From Alphaproteobacteria bacterium (GTDB lineage Bacteria; Pseudomonadota; Alphaproteobacteria; Rhodospirillales; Rhodospirillaceae), in NCBI GenBank assembly GCA_015228695.1, contig JADGDA010000168.1:1-5705 (forward strand): DNA of 5,705 nt, in the 5' to 3' direction. Position numbers and translations under genes: made by a program. Each line of letters opens with the position of its first letter. Within the stretch, counting starts at the first letter, position 1. Below are positions 1 to 5,705 of the stretch, one piece after another. The notes under the pieces were generated by a model. It did no database searches and was not told the DNA's origin. It saw only the letters and a program-made list of their open reading frames with translations.

Positions 1-705
1 AATTGCCCCCTCGTCGTCGTTGGCCACCAGGATGATCGCTTCGGCCCCGGCATTGATGAGAACCTCATACTTGTCGATCAGGGATTTGTCCTGCCAGTTG
101 TACCAGACGGTGGCGACGGATGGCGGCCCGCCACCAGCGGCGAAATGACGTTCGGCCGCAGCGAGATTGCTGCGGCCCCATGCCGTGTTGGTGAGGATAA
201 GACCGACCTTACGGGCATTGACCCCTGCCGCGTGGTGGAGCAGAGCGGGCATCGCCAGACTGTCGCGCAGAGAGAGGCGAAAACTGTAGTTGGGGACCAT
301 GCCGTTGTCGACGATCGCATCGGCGGCGGACCAGGGTGCCAGAAACAGCGTCTTCGTCTCTCTCAGGATCGGCAGTTCCTCAATCACCACCGGGCTGAAC
401 CGCCCACCGAACACCGCGACCAGATCCGGCACGGCGGCAAACTCGCGGATGTTCTTGATGCCGCGGGCGGGCATCGACCGATTGTCTTTGACAATCAATC
501 GCAGTGGGCGGCCATTCAGCACGCCACCACCACGATTGATTTCGTCAATGGCGGTGAGAATGCCCATCTCGATCGCTTGGCCACTGGTGCTATTGGCAAG
601 TCCCATTTCGGCGTCGAGACCGATAAGTACCGGTTGCGGTGGTTCCGCCGCCGCAGGCCGGAACCCAAGGACGAGAACCAGGATCACAGATATCAAGAAA
701 CGCAT
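1..705 (-). CDS. Periplasmic Leu/Ile/Val-type substrate-binding protein (3' end beyond window)
   Basis: This gene encodes a secreted type I periplasmic binding protein of the branched-chain amino acid/amide family (Peripla_BP_6), which captures a small solute in the periplasm for an ABC importer or a sensor. The 235 visible residues start MRFLISVILVLVLGFRPAAA, a signal peptide with a likely cut after AAA (about residue 20). Mature family hallmarks follow: VLIGLDAEMG, GILTAIDEINRGGGVLNGRP (residues 49-68, the 'A.deiNaaGGvlGrpl' motif), LRLIVKDN, and VAVFGGRFSPVV in place of the usual 'vaaiiGp.ss' loop. The second lobe begins near KVGLILTNTAWGRSN. The ATG at 705 has GGAGG 5 nt upstream and lies 16 nt after the kinase stop, so the two genes are probably co-transcribed. 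The C-terminal part, likely more than 100 residues, lies outside the window. The ligand cannot be told from the sequence. No permease gene is visible, so it may serve as a sensor partner rather than an importer subunit. Confidence 0.93.
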   Translation of the reverse strand, partial: MRFLISVILVLVLGFRPAAAEPPQPVLIGLDAEMGLANSTSGQAIEMGILTAIDEINRGGGVLNGRPLRLIVKDNRSMPARGIKNIREFAAVPDLVAVFGGRFSPVVIEELPILRETKTLFLAPWSAADAIVDNGMVPNYSFRLSLRDSLAMPALLHHAAGVNARKVGLILTNTAWGRSNLAAAERHFAAGGGPPSVATVWYNWQDKSLIDKYEVLINAGAEAIILVANDDEGAI

Positions 706-710
706 GGCAT

Positions 711-715
711 CCTCC
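711..715 (-). promoter_or_regulatory. Ribosome binding site of the substrate-binding protein gene
   Basis: GGAGG on the minus strand sits 5 nt before the ATG at 705, inside the 16-nt gap after the upstream kinase stop codon. It supports this start and suggests translation from a shared transcript. There is no room for a separate promoter unless it lies inside the kinase gene. Confidence 0.75.
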
Positions 716-721
716 ATTCTG

Positions 722-3352
722 TTACTGCAGCGCAGCATCGGCGGCGGGCAGGGTGAAGAAAAAGGTGCTTCCTTGATCCGGCTCGCTTTCCAGCCAGATG
801 CGGCCGCCGTGGTGCTCGACGATCCGGCGGCACAGGGCCAGACCGACCCCCGTGCCGTCATAGGCGTCGCGCGTGTGCAGGCGCTGGAACAATTCGAAGA
901 CGCGGTCGAAGGACGCCCGGTCGATGCCGATGCCGTTGTCGCGGATGGCGAAGACCCAATCCGGCCCCAAACGCTCGGTCGAGATAACGACCCGGGGCGG
1001 GCGTTCCGGGGCATGGTACTTGACCGCGTTGCCGATCAGGTTCTGGAACAGCCTTTCCAACTGTCCCATGTCGGCGATCACCACGGGCATGTCGGGGGCC
1101 GTCACTTCCGCTCCGGCGTCCCGGATGGCGACCGTCAGATTAGCCAGGGCATCCCGGAGCGCCACGCCGCTGTCGCAGGGGACGGGCTCTTCGCCCTTCG
1201 TCTTGACGCGGGAATATTCCAGCAGATCCCGGATCATCCGCTGCATCCGCCGCCCGCCGTCCACCGCGAAACCGATGTAGCTCTTTGCCATTCCATCGAG
1301 CGCCTTGCCGTACTGCGCGTCGAGGAGCTGGACATAGCTCGTCACCATGCGCAGCGGCTGTTGCAAGTCATGGGAAATGGCGTAGCAGAACTGTTCGAGT
1401 TCGGCGTTCGAGCGTTCCAGTTCAAGGGCGACCCGCTTCAATTCGGTGATGTCCTCCTTGATCCCGATGAAGTGGGTGATGGCCCCGTCGCGGTCCATCA
1501 GGGGAGAGATGACGACTGCCTCCCAGTACAGTTCGCCACTCTTGCGCCGGTTCAGGAGTTCCCCCCGCCACAGCTTGCCGGATGTGATGGTGCGCCACAG
1601 GTCCTGATAGGTTTCCACCGGAGTCCGGCCGGATTTCAGAATGCGGGGGTTGCGTCCGATCGCCTCGGCGGGGGGGTAGCCGGACACCACCCCGAACTGG
1701 GCGTTGGCAAATTCGATGGTGCCCTTCCGGTCGGTCATGACGACCGAAACCGGGCTCTGCTCGATGGCCAGGGACAGCTTGCGCAACTGAGCCTCGGTGC
1801 GTTCCCGGTCCAGGGCGAAGGAGAGGATTTCCGCCGCCGTCGCCAGCATGCGGATATCCTCCTCCGACCAGGAACGCTCGCCCCGGATGGCGTGGAAACC
1901 GACGAAGCCCGCGAACTTTCCGCGCAGCACCAGCGGCACCGAGAGGCTGGACCTCACGCCGAGGGCGCCCCAGATCGTGCGGATTCCCTCCGCCTCGGGC
2001 GGCAGGCCGGACAGGGTGGGGACGTGGACGGTGCGCAGGGCGGTCAGTTGCGACACCAGCCACCACAGGTCTCCATCGTCATAGCTCGGCGGCTGGGGAA
2101 GGCGGGAGGCGACGCCGCTGACCGACCATTCCGCTTCGAGAGAGAGGCGCTTCCCCCCCTGGGACCGGGCGAACAGGACCACCCGGTCGGTCTCGGTGAA
2201 CTGGCCGAGGGCCATCAGGGTATGCACCACCTTGGTCTGGAATTCTCCGGCGTCGGCGGAGATGAAATCGCTGGAAATTCCGGCCAGCAGGGATTCGAGT
2301 TCGATCCGCCGCTCCAGGGCGCCCTCCACCTCCCGCCGCCGCTCGATGTCCTTGTTGCCGCTGCGGTACAGCGCCACCACGGCAAGGCCGGTGAGGGCGA
2401 ACACGACGCCGAAGCCATAGGCCAGCCAGTACTCGCCTCCCCTCAACTCGGGCGCGACCGTCCGGTTGTCGAGAAGATAGGAGATGTGCCAATCCCTCGG
2501 CGTTTCAAGAGCCTGTCTGCCGACGACATGGACCGTTCCATCCGGGGCCTCGGCCAGATGGGGGGCGATTTCCCTCAGACCGACGGTCTCGATCATCTTG
2601 TCCCCGTACTGGCGGCTGGCGCGGATCCTCTCCGCATCGGCGAGGGGCAGCCGGCGGAGGGAACGGAACAGCCAATCCGGCCTGTTGGAGGCAAAGACGA
2701 TTCCGTCGCCGTCGGAAAGGGCGATGGAACCGGAGAGGCCGTGAAACTCTCCCTCGATCGCCTCGACCCCGGTCTTGATCACCGTCACGCCGAGGATGGC
2801 GCCGTTCTCATCCGTCACCGGGCAGGCGTAGTAGATCCCGCGTTCCCCCGTGGTGACGCCGAGGGCCATATAGATGGCGTCCCTCCCCGCCAGGGCATCC
2901 TTGAAATAGGGCCGGAAGGCATAGACCTTTCCGACCAGAGAGGCCGCCGTTCCCCGGTTGCTGGAGGTGACCACGGTCCCCTTCGCATCCATGAGATAGC
3001 AGATGGAGGCCCCCAGAACGGCGCAGTAGCGGTCGAGCACGGCATCGGCGCGTTCCACCGCGACGGCGTTGGCGCGTTCCACCGCGACAGCCTCTGCGCG
3101 TTCCACCGCGCTCGCGCCGTCCCGCAGAGCCTCCCGCATCTGGGACAGGCCGGCGAGGGTGGCGGCCGACTTGCCGACCCGGTCCAGGTGCAGCGACGTC
3201 TGCCGGGCCAGCATCCAGGCGTTCCGGTCGGCCTCGTCGACGGCCTCCCGCTTCGCGCTCTCGAAAAGATGGGCGTAAAACAGGGCGCCCCCGGCCCCGG
3301 AGGACAACAGCGCCAGCAGGGCCAGGACGAGCAGGCTGATCCGAGCGTTTAT
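722..3352 (-). CDS. Membrane hybrid-sensor histidine kinase: DctB-like Cache, GAF, PAS, HisKA, HATPase
   Basis: This gene encodes an inner-membrane sensor kinase of 876 residues if read from the ATA at 3352. Segments in order: TM1 (about 5-26, ISLLVLALLALL); a periplasmic double-Cache domain (about 45-300) resembling DctB-type dicarboxylate sensors, with YFKDALAGRD, MALGVTTGERGIYYACPV, DGIVFASNRPDWLFRSL and SRQYG; TM2 (about 308-329); GAF (about 365-517); a NifL-like PAS (about 525-635, with GRNPRILKSGRTP and WRGELLNRRKSGELYWE); and a phytochrome-type HisKA with phospho-accepting His at 661 in AISHDLQQPLR. The ATPase has an intact N box (NLIGNAVKYH), G1 (DNGIGID), F box (FELFQRLH) and G2 (GTGVGLALCRRI). 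It should autophosphorylate and pass phosphate to a receiver; the single-domain regulator just upstream is the obvious candidate. The frame is closed by a TAG at 3365-3367 and has no ATG, GTG or TTG before 3307. The TTG at 3307 would remove most of TM1 and lacks a Shine-Dalgarno site, so ATA is preferred. The signal sensed is unknown. The family call is firm and the start is less so. Confidence 0.94.
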   Translation of the reverse strand: MNARISLLVLALLALLSSGAGGALFYAHLFESAKREAVDEADRNAWMLARQTSLHLDRVGKSAATLAGLSQMREALRDGASAVERAEAVAVERANAVAVERADAVLDRYCAVLGASICYLMDAKGTVVTSSNRGTAASLVGKVYAFRPYFKDALAGRDAIYMALGVTTGERGIYYACPVTDENGAILGVTVIKTGVEAIEGEFHGLSGSIALSDGDGIVFASNRPDWLFRSLRRLPLADAERIRASRQYGDKMIETVGLREIAPHLAEAPDGTVHVVGRQALETPRDWHISYLLDNRTVAPELRGGEYWLAYGFGVVFALTGLAVVALYRSGNKDIERRREVEGALERRIELESLLAGISSDFISADAGEFQTKVVHTLMALGQFTETDRVVLFARSQGGKRLSLEAEWSVSGVASRLPQPPSYDDGDLWWLVSQLTALRTVHVPTLSGLPPEAEGIRTIWGALGVRSSLSVPLVLRGKFAGFVGFHAIRGERSWSEEDIRMLATAAEILSFALDRERTEAQLRKLSLAIEQSPVSVVMTDRKGTIEFANAQFGVVSGYPPAEAIGRNPRILKSGRTPVETYQDLWRTITSGKLWRGELLNRRKSGELYWEAVVISPLMDRDGAITHFIGIKEDITELKRVALELERSNAELEQFCYAISHDLQQPLRMVTSYVQLLDAQYGKALDGMAKSYIGFAVDGGRRMQRMIRDLLEYSRVKTKGEEPVPCDSGVALRDALANLTVAIRDAGAEVTAPDMPVVIADMGQLERLFQNLIGNAVKYHAPERPPRVVISTERLGPDWVFAIRDNGIGIDRASFDRVFELFQRLHTRDAYDGTGVGLALCRRIVEHHGGRIWLESEPDQGSTFFFTLPAADAALQ
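3042..3113 (-). repeat. Three tandem 24-bp in-frame repeats inside the Cache kinase gene
   Basis: Three head-to-tail 24-bp units (3042-3065, 3066-3089, 3090-3113) share an identical core, GCGCGTTCCACCGCG on the plus strand, spaced exactly 24 nt apart. They encode SAVERAEA, VAVERANA and VAVERADA, residues 81-104 in the ATA-based numbering. This falls in the membrane-distal helix between TM1 and the Cache fold. Because the unit is 8 codons, copy-number change would keep the reading frame and lengthen or shorten this helix. Confidence 0.9.
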
Positions 3353-3359
3353 GGCTTTT

Positions 3360-3365
3360 CCTCCC
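3360..3365 (-). promoter_or_regulatory. Strong Shine-Dalgarno site that decides the Cache kinase start
   Basis: GGGAGG on the minus strand lies 7 nt before the ATA at 3352, which is optimal spacing. Its first G also ends an in-frame TAG stop (3367-3365), so translation of this frame must begin downstream of it. The reading from ATA, INARISLLVLALLALL, is a classic basic-then-hydrophobic membrane anchor. No comparable site precedes the first conventional start, the TTG at 3307. Confidence 0.7.
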
Positions 3366-3367
3366 TA

Positions 3368-3571
3368 TCCGATGATGCGTCAGGCCCGCTTCGGGCAGCG
3401 CACGACGGCGAACCAGTATTCCAAGTGCTTGTGATGCACGTAGCCGATTTCTGGTAAGTCAATGTTATCAAGACGTAACAACAAGAAACGGCTGCGAGCA
3501 ATGTCACCGAACGAGGATATATCAGCATATTGGCGCACGTTTCGAGCTGAATTTTTTCCATGGCGGCGGCC
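3368..3571 (-). other. Intergenic region between response regulator and Cache kinase
   Basis: These roughly 200 nt are visibly richer in A and T than the flanking genes, and codon usage looks non-coding. I see no T-run terminator on the minus strand after the regulator stop and no convincing -35/-10 pair, so whether the second kinase has its own promoter is open. A small perfect hairpin (GCCCG, loop CTT, CGGGC at 3384-3396) lies about 20 nt before the Shine-Dalgarno site and would fall in the 5' leader of the kinase mRNA. A 70-78 codon open frame crosses the region but looks spurious. Confidence 0.5.
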
Positions 3572-4018
3572 TTATTTCTTCGCAATCATGACGGTATTGC
3601 ACCAGTACTCATAAAGACACCTGATGATGTTAACGAATTGATCAAGATCTACCGGCTTGACGATGTAACCGGCGGCATACATGTAATAGGAGACGGCGAC
3701 GTCACGCTCGACCTCTGAGGTGGTTAGAACCACAACCGGAATCGACCGAAAGGAGTCCTGTTTCTTGATCTCCAGCAGGAATTCCCGACCATCCATTCTC
3801 GGCATGTTCAGATCGAGCAGAATAAGGTCGGGTCTGGGCGCGTCCCGGCACGGCTCGGTTTCGCAGCGCAGATATTCGAACGCCTCGACGCCGTCTGAGA
3901 CGTGCCGAAGGTCAACCTGGATCTTGTTTTCGGCAAAGGCCATCCGCACCAAGTGAGCATCGGACGGTTCGTCCTCCACCAATAAAATGACGAACTGGGA
4001 TGCGACGGCTTTGGTCAT
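3572..4018 (-). CDS. Single-domain response regulator, Rcp1/CheY-like
   Basis: This gene encodes a 148-residue cytoplasmic receiver with no output domain. Such proteins act as phosphorelay shuttles or by protein contact. All receiver landmarks are present: acidic pair E15-D16 in ILLVEDEPSD, phospho-accepting D69 in LILLDLNMPRMDG, T99 in VVVLTTSE, and K121 in YIVKPVDLDQF. The DGVEAFEYLR, DAPRPDLILLDLN, KPVDLDQF and final YEYW signatures place it in the Rcp1 group, whose members partner phytochrome-type histidine kinases. The tail after YEYW (CNTVMIAKK) departs from the more usual 'LTVVKLP'. The ATG at 4018 is chosen over an upstream in-frame ATG at 4048: it has GGAG 7 nt before it and gives a family-length protein, whereas the longer form adds ten residues inside the preceding kinase gene. 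It begins 2 nt after that kinase's TAG, implying translational coupling. Partnership with the upstream kinase is inferred from this. It could also serve the Cache kinase downstream. Confidence 0.96.
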   Translation of the reverse strand: MTKAVASQFVILLVEDEPSDAHLVRMAFAENKIQVDLRHVSDGVEAFEYLRCETEPCRDAPRPDLILLDLNMPRMDGREFLLEIKKQDSFRSIPVVVLTTSEVERDVAVSYYMYAAGYIVKPVDLDQFVNIIRCLYEYWCNTVMIAKK

Positions 4019-4020
4019 GG

Positions 4021-5705
4021 CTATACTCCACACGGTAATTCCACACACACGGTCACGCCGCCCCCCGGCGTTCCCTCGATCCAGGCCCGCCCACCACTCT
4101 TGTTGGCGATACGGCGAACGATGGCGAGGCCGATGCCGGTGCTGCTATCCCCCGGTTGCGGACGAAGACGCTCGAAGACCCGAAACACCCGCTCGCGATA
4201 TTCGACCGGGATGCCGATACCGTTGTCCATGATCCGGTAGCAGACGGTGTCACCGGTTTTTTGGCCCGAGATGTCGACTTTGAGGGGAACATCCGGGCGA
4301 CGGTATTTCAGCGCATTGTCGAGCGCGATCGAAAAGACCGCGCCGAGGCGCGACGCCGTCGTGCGGGTGACGGGCAGCGTCCCCACGGTCACGATGGCGC
4401 CGACATCGCGGAAACGACCGATAATCGCCTCGACGGCCACCCGAGCGACCTGGTCCGCGTCGATGTCCTCGGGCTCACCCGCCGTGTCGTCCAGCGCGAG
4501 ATAGAACTGGACGTCTCGAAGGAGGCAGCGCAGCCGGCCCGCCTGGTCCTCGATGAAGTCCAGCGACACGCGGGCATTGTCGGCAAGGTGTGCCCCCATG
4601 TCGATGCGCAGCCGTTGGGCGAAACTGATCAGCCGGCGTGCCGGTTCCATCAGGTGATGGGCGGAGATGTCGGCGAAACGCTTGAGGTCGGCGTGGGCCT
4701 GTCGCAACGCCTCTTCCGTCGCCTTGCGCGCTCTGATCTCGTCTTTAAGCTGGCCGAGAAGCTGCGACCGGTGGATGGAGATGGCCGCCTGCATGGCGGC
4801 GAATTCGATCACCTGATTGTCGGTTGTGCCGAAGATTCCGGCGACATTACGGTGTTCGAGGTATAGGACGCCGCTCAATGTTCCCATAAACACCAAAGGA
4901 ACACACAGGGCCGATGCCGGTCGGACCATCTGAAGATACGGATCGTCCCGTGTCAGCGCATCCTCGTCGAGCGAATCGGCTGCAACGAGCGCCGATTGGT
5001 GGGTTCGCGCCACGTACAGGATGACCGTCCGTGGCAGGTCGGTGGCTTGGTCGAGGGCGACGAAGTCGCCGTGCATGGCAGTGGTGTCGCTTGCCTCCGT
5101 GTCCAGCGCGACCGCCAGCCCCGTGTCGAGCGCCAGCACCAGGACGACCCTTTGTGCTCCTGAAAGATGGGTAACTCTGCCGATGATCGCCTCGACCAGA
5201 TCATCGAGCGCCAGAGGACTGGACAAAACCTGAGCCGTGTCGGTCAAGGTCTCCAAGTCCAGTCGCTGCAGGGTAACGATCCGGTTGCGCCACGCTGCGG
5301 CCTGCGGTTCGCGCTCCGTCAGTCCGGCTAGAACGCCGTCGGCCTGCCAGCCTTGATAGGCCAGGGAGGCCCGCTCAAGGCAGGGCGCGGCGATCCACGC
5401 CTTGCCGCGTCCGCGCCAGAAGTCCGCCGCCCGCGCCGCCGCCAGGGCCTCGCGCTGTTTCAGCCCCTGCCCCCTGGTCGTCTCCATCGCCTGGTCGTAG
5501 GCGTCCATGGCAGCCGCCACGTCGCCGCCGAGTCGGCTTTCCTCGGCCCGCAGAAGCCAGTAGGCATGTCGGTTGTTCTCAGGACACGCTTCCGACCAGA
5601 CGGCGAAGCGCTCGCGCAGAACCCGCAATTCGGCGCGGGCGACATCGGCCGCCAAGCCGAGAAGGTCGGGACGTACGGCGAGCATCAGCCCGCGCAGCAG
5701 ATGGA
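4021..5705 (-). CDS. Sensor histidine kinase, C-terminal part: TPR-like, GAF, atypical HisKA, HATPase (5' end beyond window)
   Basis: The reading frame is open to the right edge, so this is the C-terminal part of a longer, apparently cytoplasmic protein. Numbering here is from the Met at 5685, which is unlikely to be the true start. Residues 1-125 are TPR-like helices (HAYWLLRAEESRLGGD, AMDAYDQAMETTRGQGLKQ, ERASLAYQGWQADG). This pattern matches the segment that precedes GAF in the giant Ser/Thr kinase-AAA ATPase-histidine kinase family. GAF spans about 160-305 (ALCVPLVFMGTLSGVLYLEH), followed by a coiled linker at 305-335. HisKA (335-400) carries SAHHLMEPARRL with phospho-acceptor His343. The residue after it is His344 instead of the usual Asp or Glu. 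The ATPase has N457 (ALDNALKYR), D487 (DNGIGIP), the F box RVFRVFERL and the G2 box STGIGLAIV. No membrane segment is visible. It is coupled to the receiver gene that starts 2 nt downstream. The family placement of the missing N-terminus is inference; a shorter GAF kinase is the alternative. Confidence 0.93.
   Translation of the reverse strand, partial: HLLRGLMLAVRPDLLGLAADVARAELRVLRERFAVWSEACPENNRHAYWLLRAEESRLGGDVAAAMDAYDQAMETTRGQGLKQREALAAARAADFWRGRGKAWIAAPCLERASLAYQGWQADGVLAGLTEREPQAAAWRNRIVTLQRLDLETLTDTAQVLSSPLALDDLVEAIIGRVTHLSGAQRVVLVLALDTGLAVALDTEASDTTAMHGDFVALDQATDLPRTVILYVARTHQSALVAADSLDEDALTRDDPYLQMVRPASALCVPLVFMGTLSGVLYLEHRNVAGIFGTTDNQVIEFAAMQAAISIHRSQLLGQLKDEIRARKATEEALRQAHADLKRFADISAHHLMEPARRLISFAQRLRIDMGAHLADNARVSLDFIEDQAGRLRCLLRDVQFYLALDDTAGEPEDIDADQVARVAVEAIIGRFRDVGAIVTVGTLPVTRTTASRLGAVFSIALDNALKYRRPDVPLKVDISGQKTGDTVCYRIMDNGIGIPVEYRERVFRVFERLRPQPGDSSTGIGLAIVRRIANKSGGRAWIEGTPGGGVTVCVELPCGV
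4026..4029 (-). promoter_or_regulatory. Ribosome binding site of the response regulator gene
   Basis: GGAG on the minus strand lies within the last codons of the upstream kinase, 7 nt before the ATG at 4018. It supports the shorter 148-residue start and coupled translation with the kinase. Confidence 0.65.

Noticed and set aside
1640..1700. LOV photosensor domain in the Cache kinase
   Set aside because: The 'GRN' segment resembles LOV, but the photo-adduct cysteine of GRNCRFLQ is replaced by Pro (GRNPRILK), so blue-light LOV chemistry is not expected.
3384..3396. Hairpin as a transcription terminator of the response regulator gene
   Set aside because: The stem is only 5 bp and the minus strand after it (CTGACGCATC) has no U-tract. 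It is kept only as a possible leader structure.
290..3457. A plus-strand open frame of over 1000 codons, antisense to the Cache kinase and binding protein
   Set aside because: It is a shadow of high-GC codon bias on the opposite strand. It mirrors the kinase domains, its product has a low-complexity Gly/Asp/Pro/His/Gln-rich composition with no recognisable fold, and it lacks a sensible start context.
3551..3557. T-run on the plus strand near the regulator stop, as a possible terminator
   Set aside because: The run is a stretch of A on the transcribed minus-strand message and no GC-rich stem precedes it in the right orientation, so it cannot be an intrinsic terminator for these genes.
3349..3585. 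A 70-78 codon minus-strand open frame in the gap between the regulator and the Cache kinase
   Set aside because: Its composition (many Ser, Thr and Cys) looks non-coding and no family is recognised. The start at 3585 overlaps the regulator gene. A weak AAGG before an inner ATG (3562) and the ATAA junction keep a leader-peptide role barely possible, but not supported.
4156..4866. A plus-strand open frame of 236 codons antisense to the upstream kinase
   Set aside because: The opposite strand carries unmistakable HATPase and HisKA motifs in this interval. The antisense product has no recognisable domain.

Overview
The window is high-GC DNA whose four genes all lie on the minus strand. The codon bias and the families present (an Rcp1-like response regulator, a Cache/GAF/PAS histidine kinase, and a kinase whose N-terminal part resembles the tail of the giant Ser/Thr kinase-ATPase-histidine kinases) suggest an alphaproteobacterium of the Azospirillum/Rhodospirillales kind. 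That is an inference from style, since no taxonomic marker gene is present.

In the direction of transcription (right to left), the layout is as follows. (1) 5705-4021 holds the C-terminal part of a large soluble sensor histidine kinase: TPR-like helices, GAF, an atypical HisKA, and HATPase. Its start lies beyond the right edge. (2) 4018-3572 encodes a single-domain, Rcp1-type response regulator that starts 2 nt after the kinase stop codon. (3) About 220 nt of AT-richer DNA follows, with no convincing gene or terminator. (4) 3352-722 encodes a membrane-bound histidine kinase with a DctB-like periplasmic Cache sensor, GAF, PAS, HisKA and HATPase. Its best start appears to be a non-standard ATA codon behind a strong Shine-Dalgarno site. 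(5) 705-1 encodes the secreted N-terminal part of a Leu/Ile/Val-type periplasmic binding protein, beginning 16 nt after the kinase stop and running off the left edge.

The set reads as a signalling cluster. A cytoplasmic kinase is translationally coupled to an output-less receiver, and a transmembrane kinase is paired with a periplasmic solute-binding protein. The Rcp1-like receiver sits between two phytochrome-style kinases and could accept phosphate from either; this is inference. No DNA-binding output protein, transposon, RNA gene or CRISPR array is visible. The points most worth checking are the ATA start, the His-His H-box of the first kinase, a 24-bp in-frame triple repeat in the sensor domain of the second kinase, and the kinase/binding-protein pairing.
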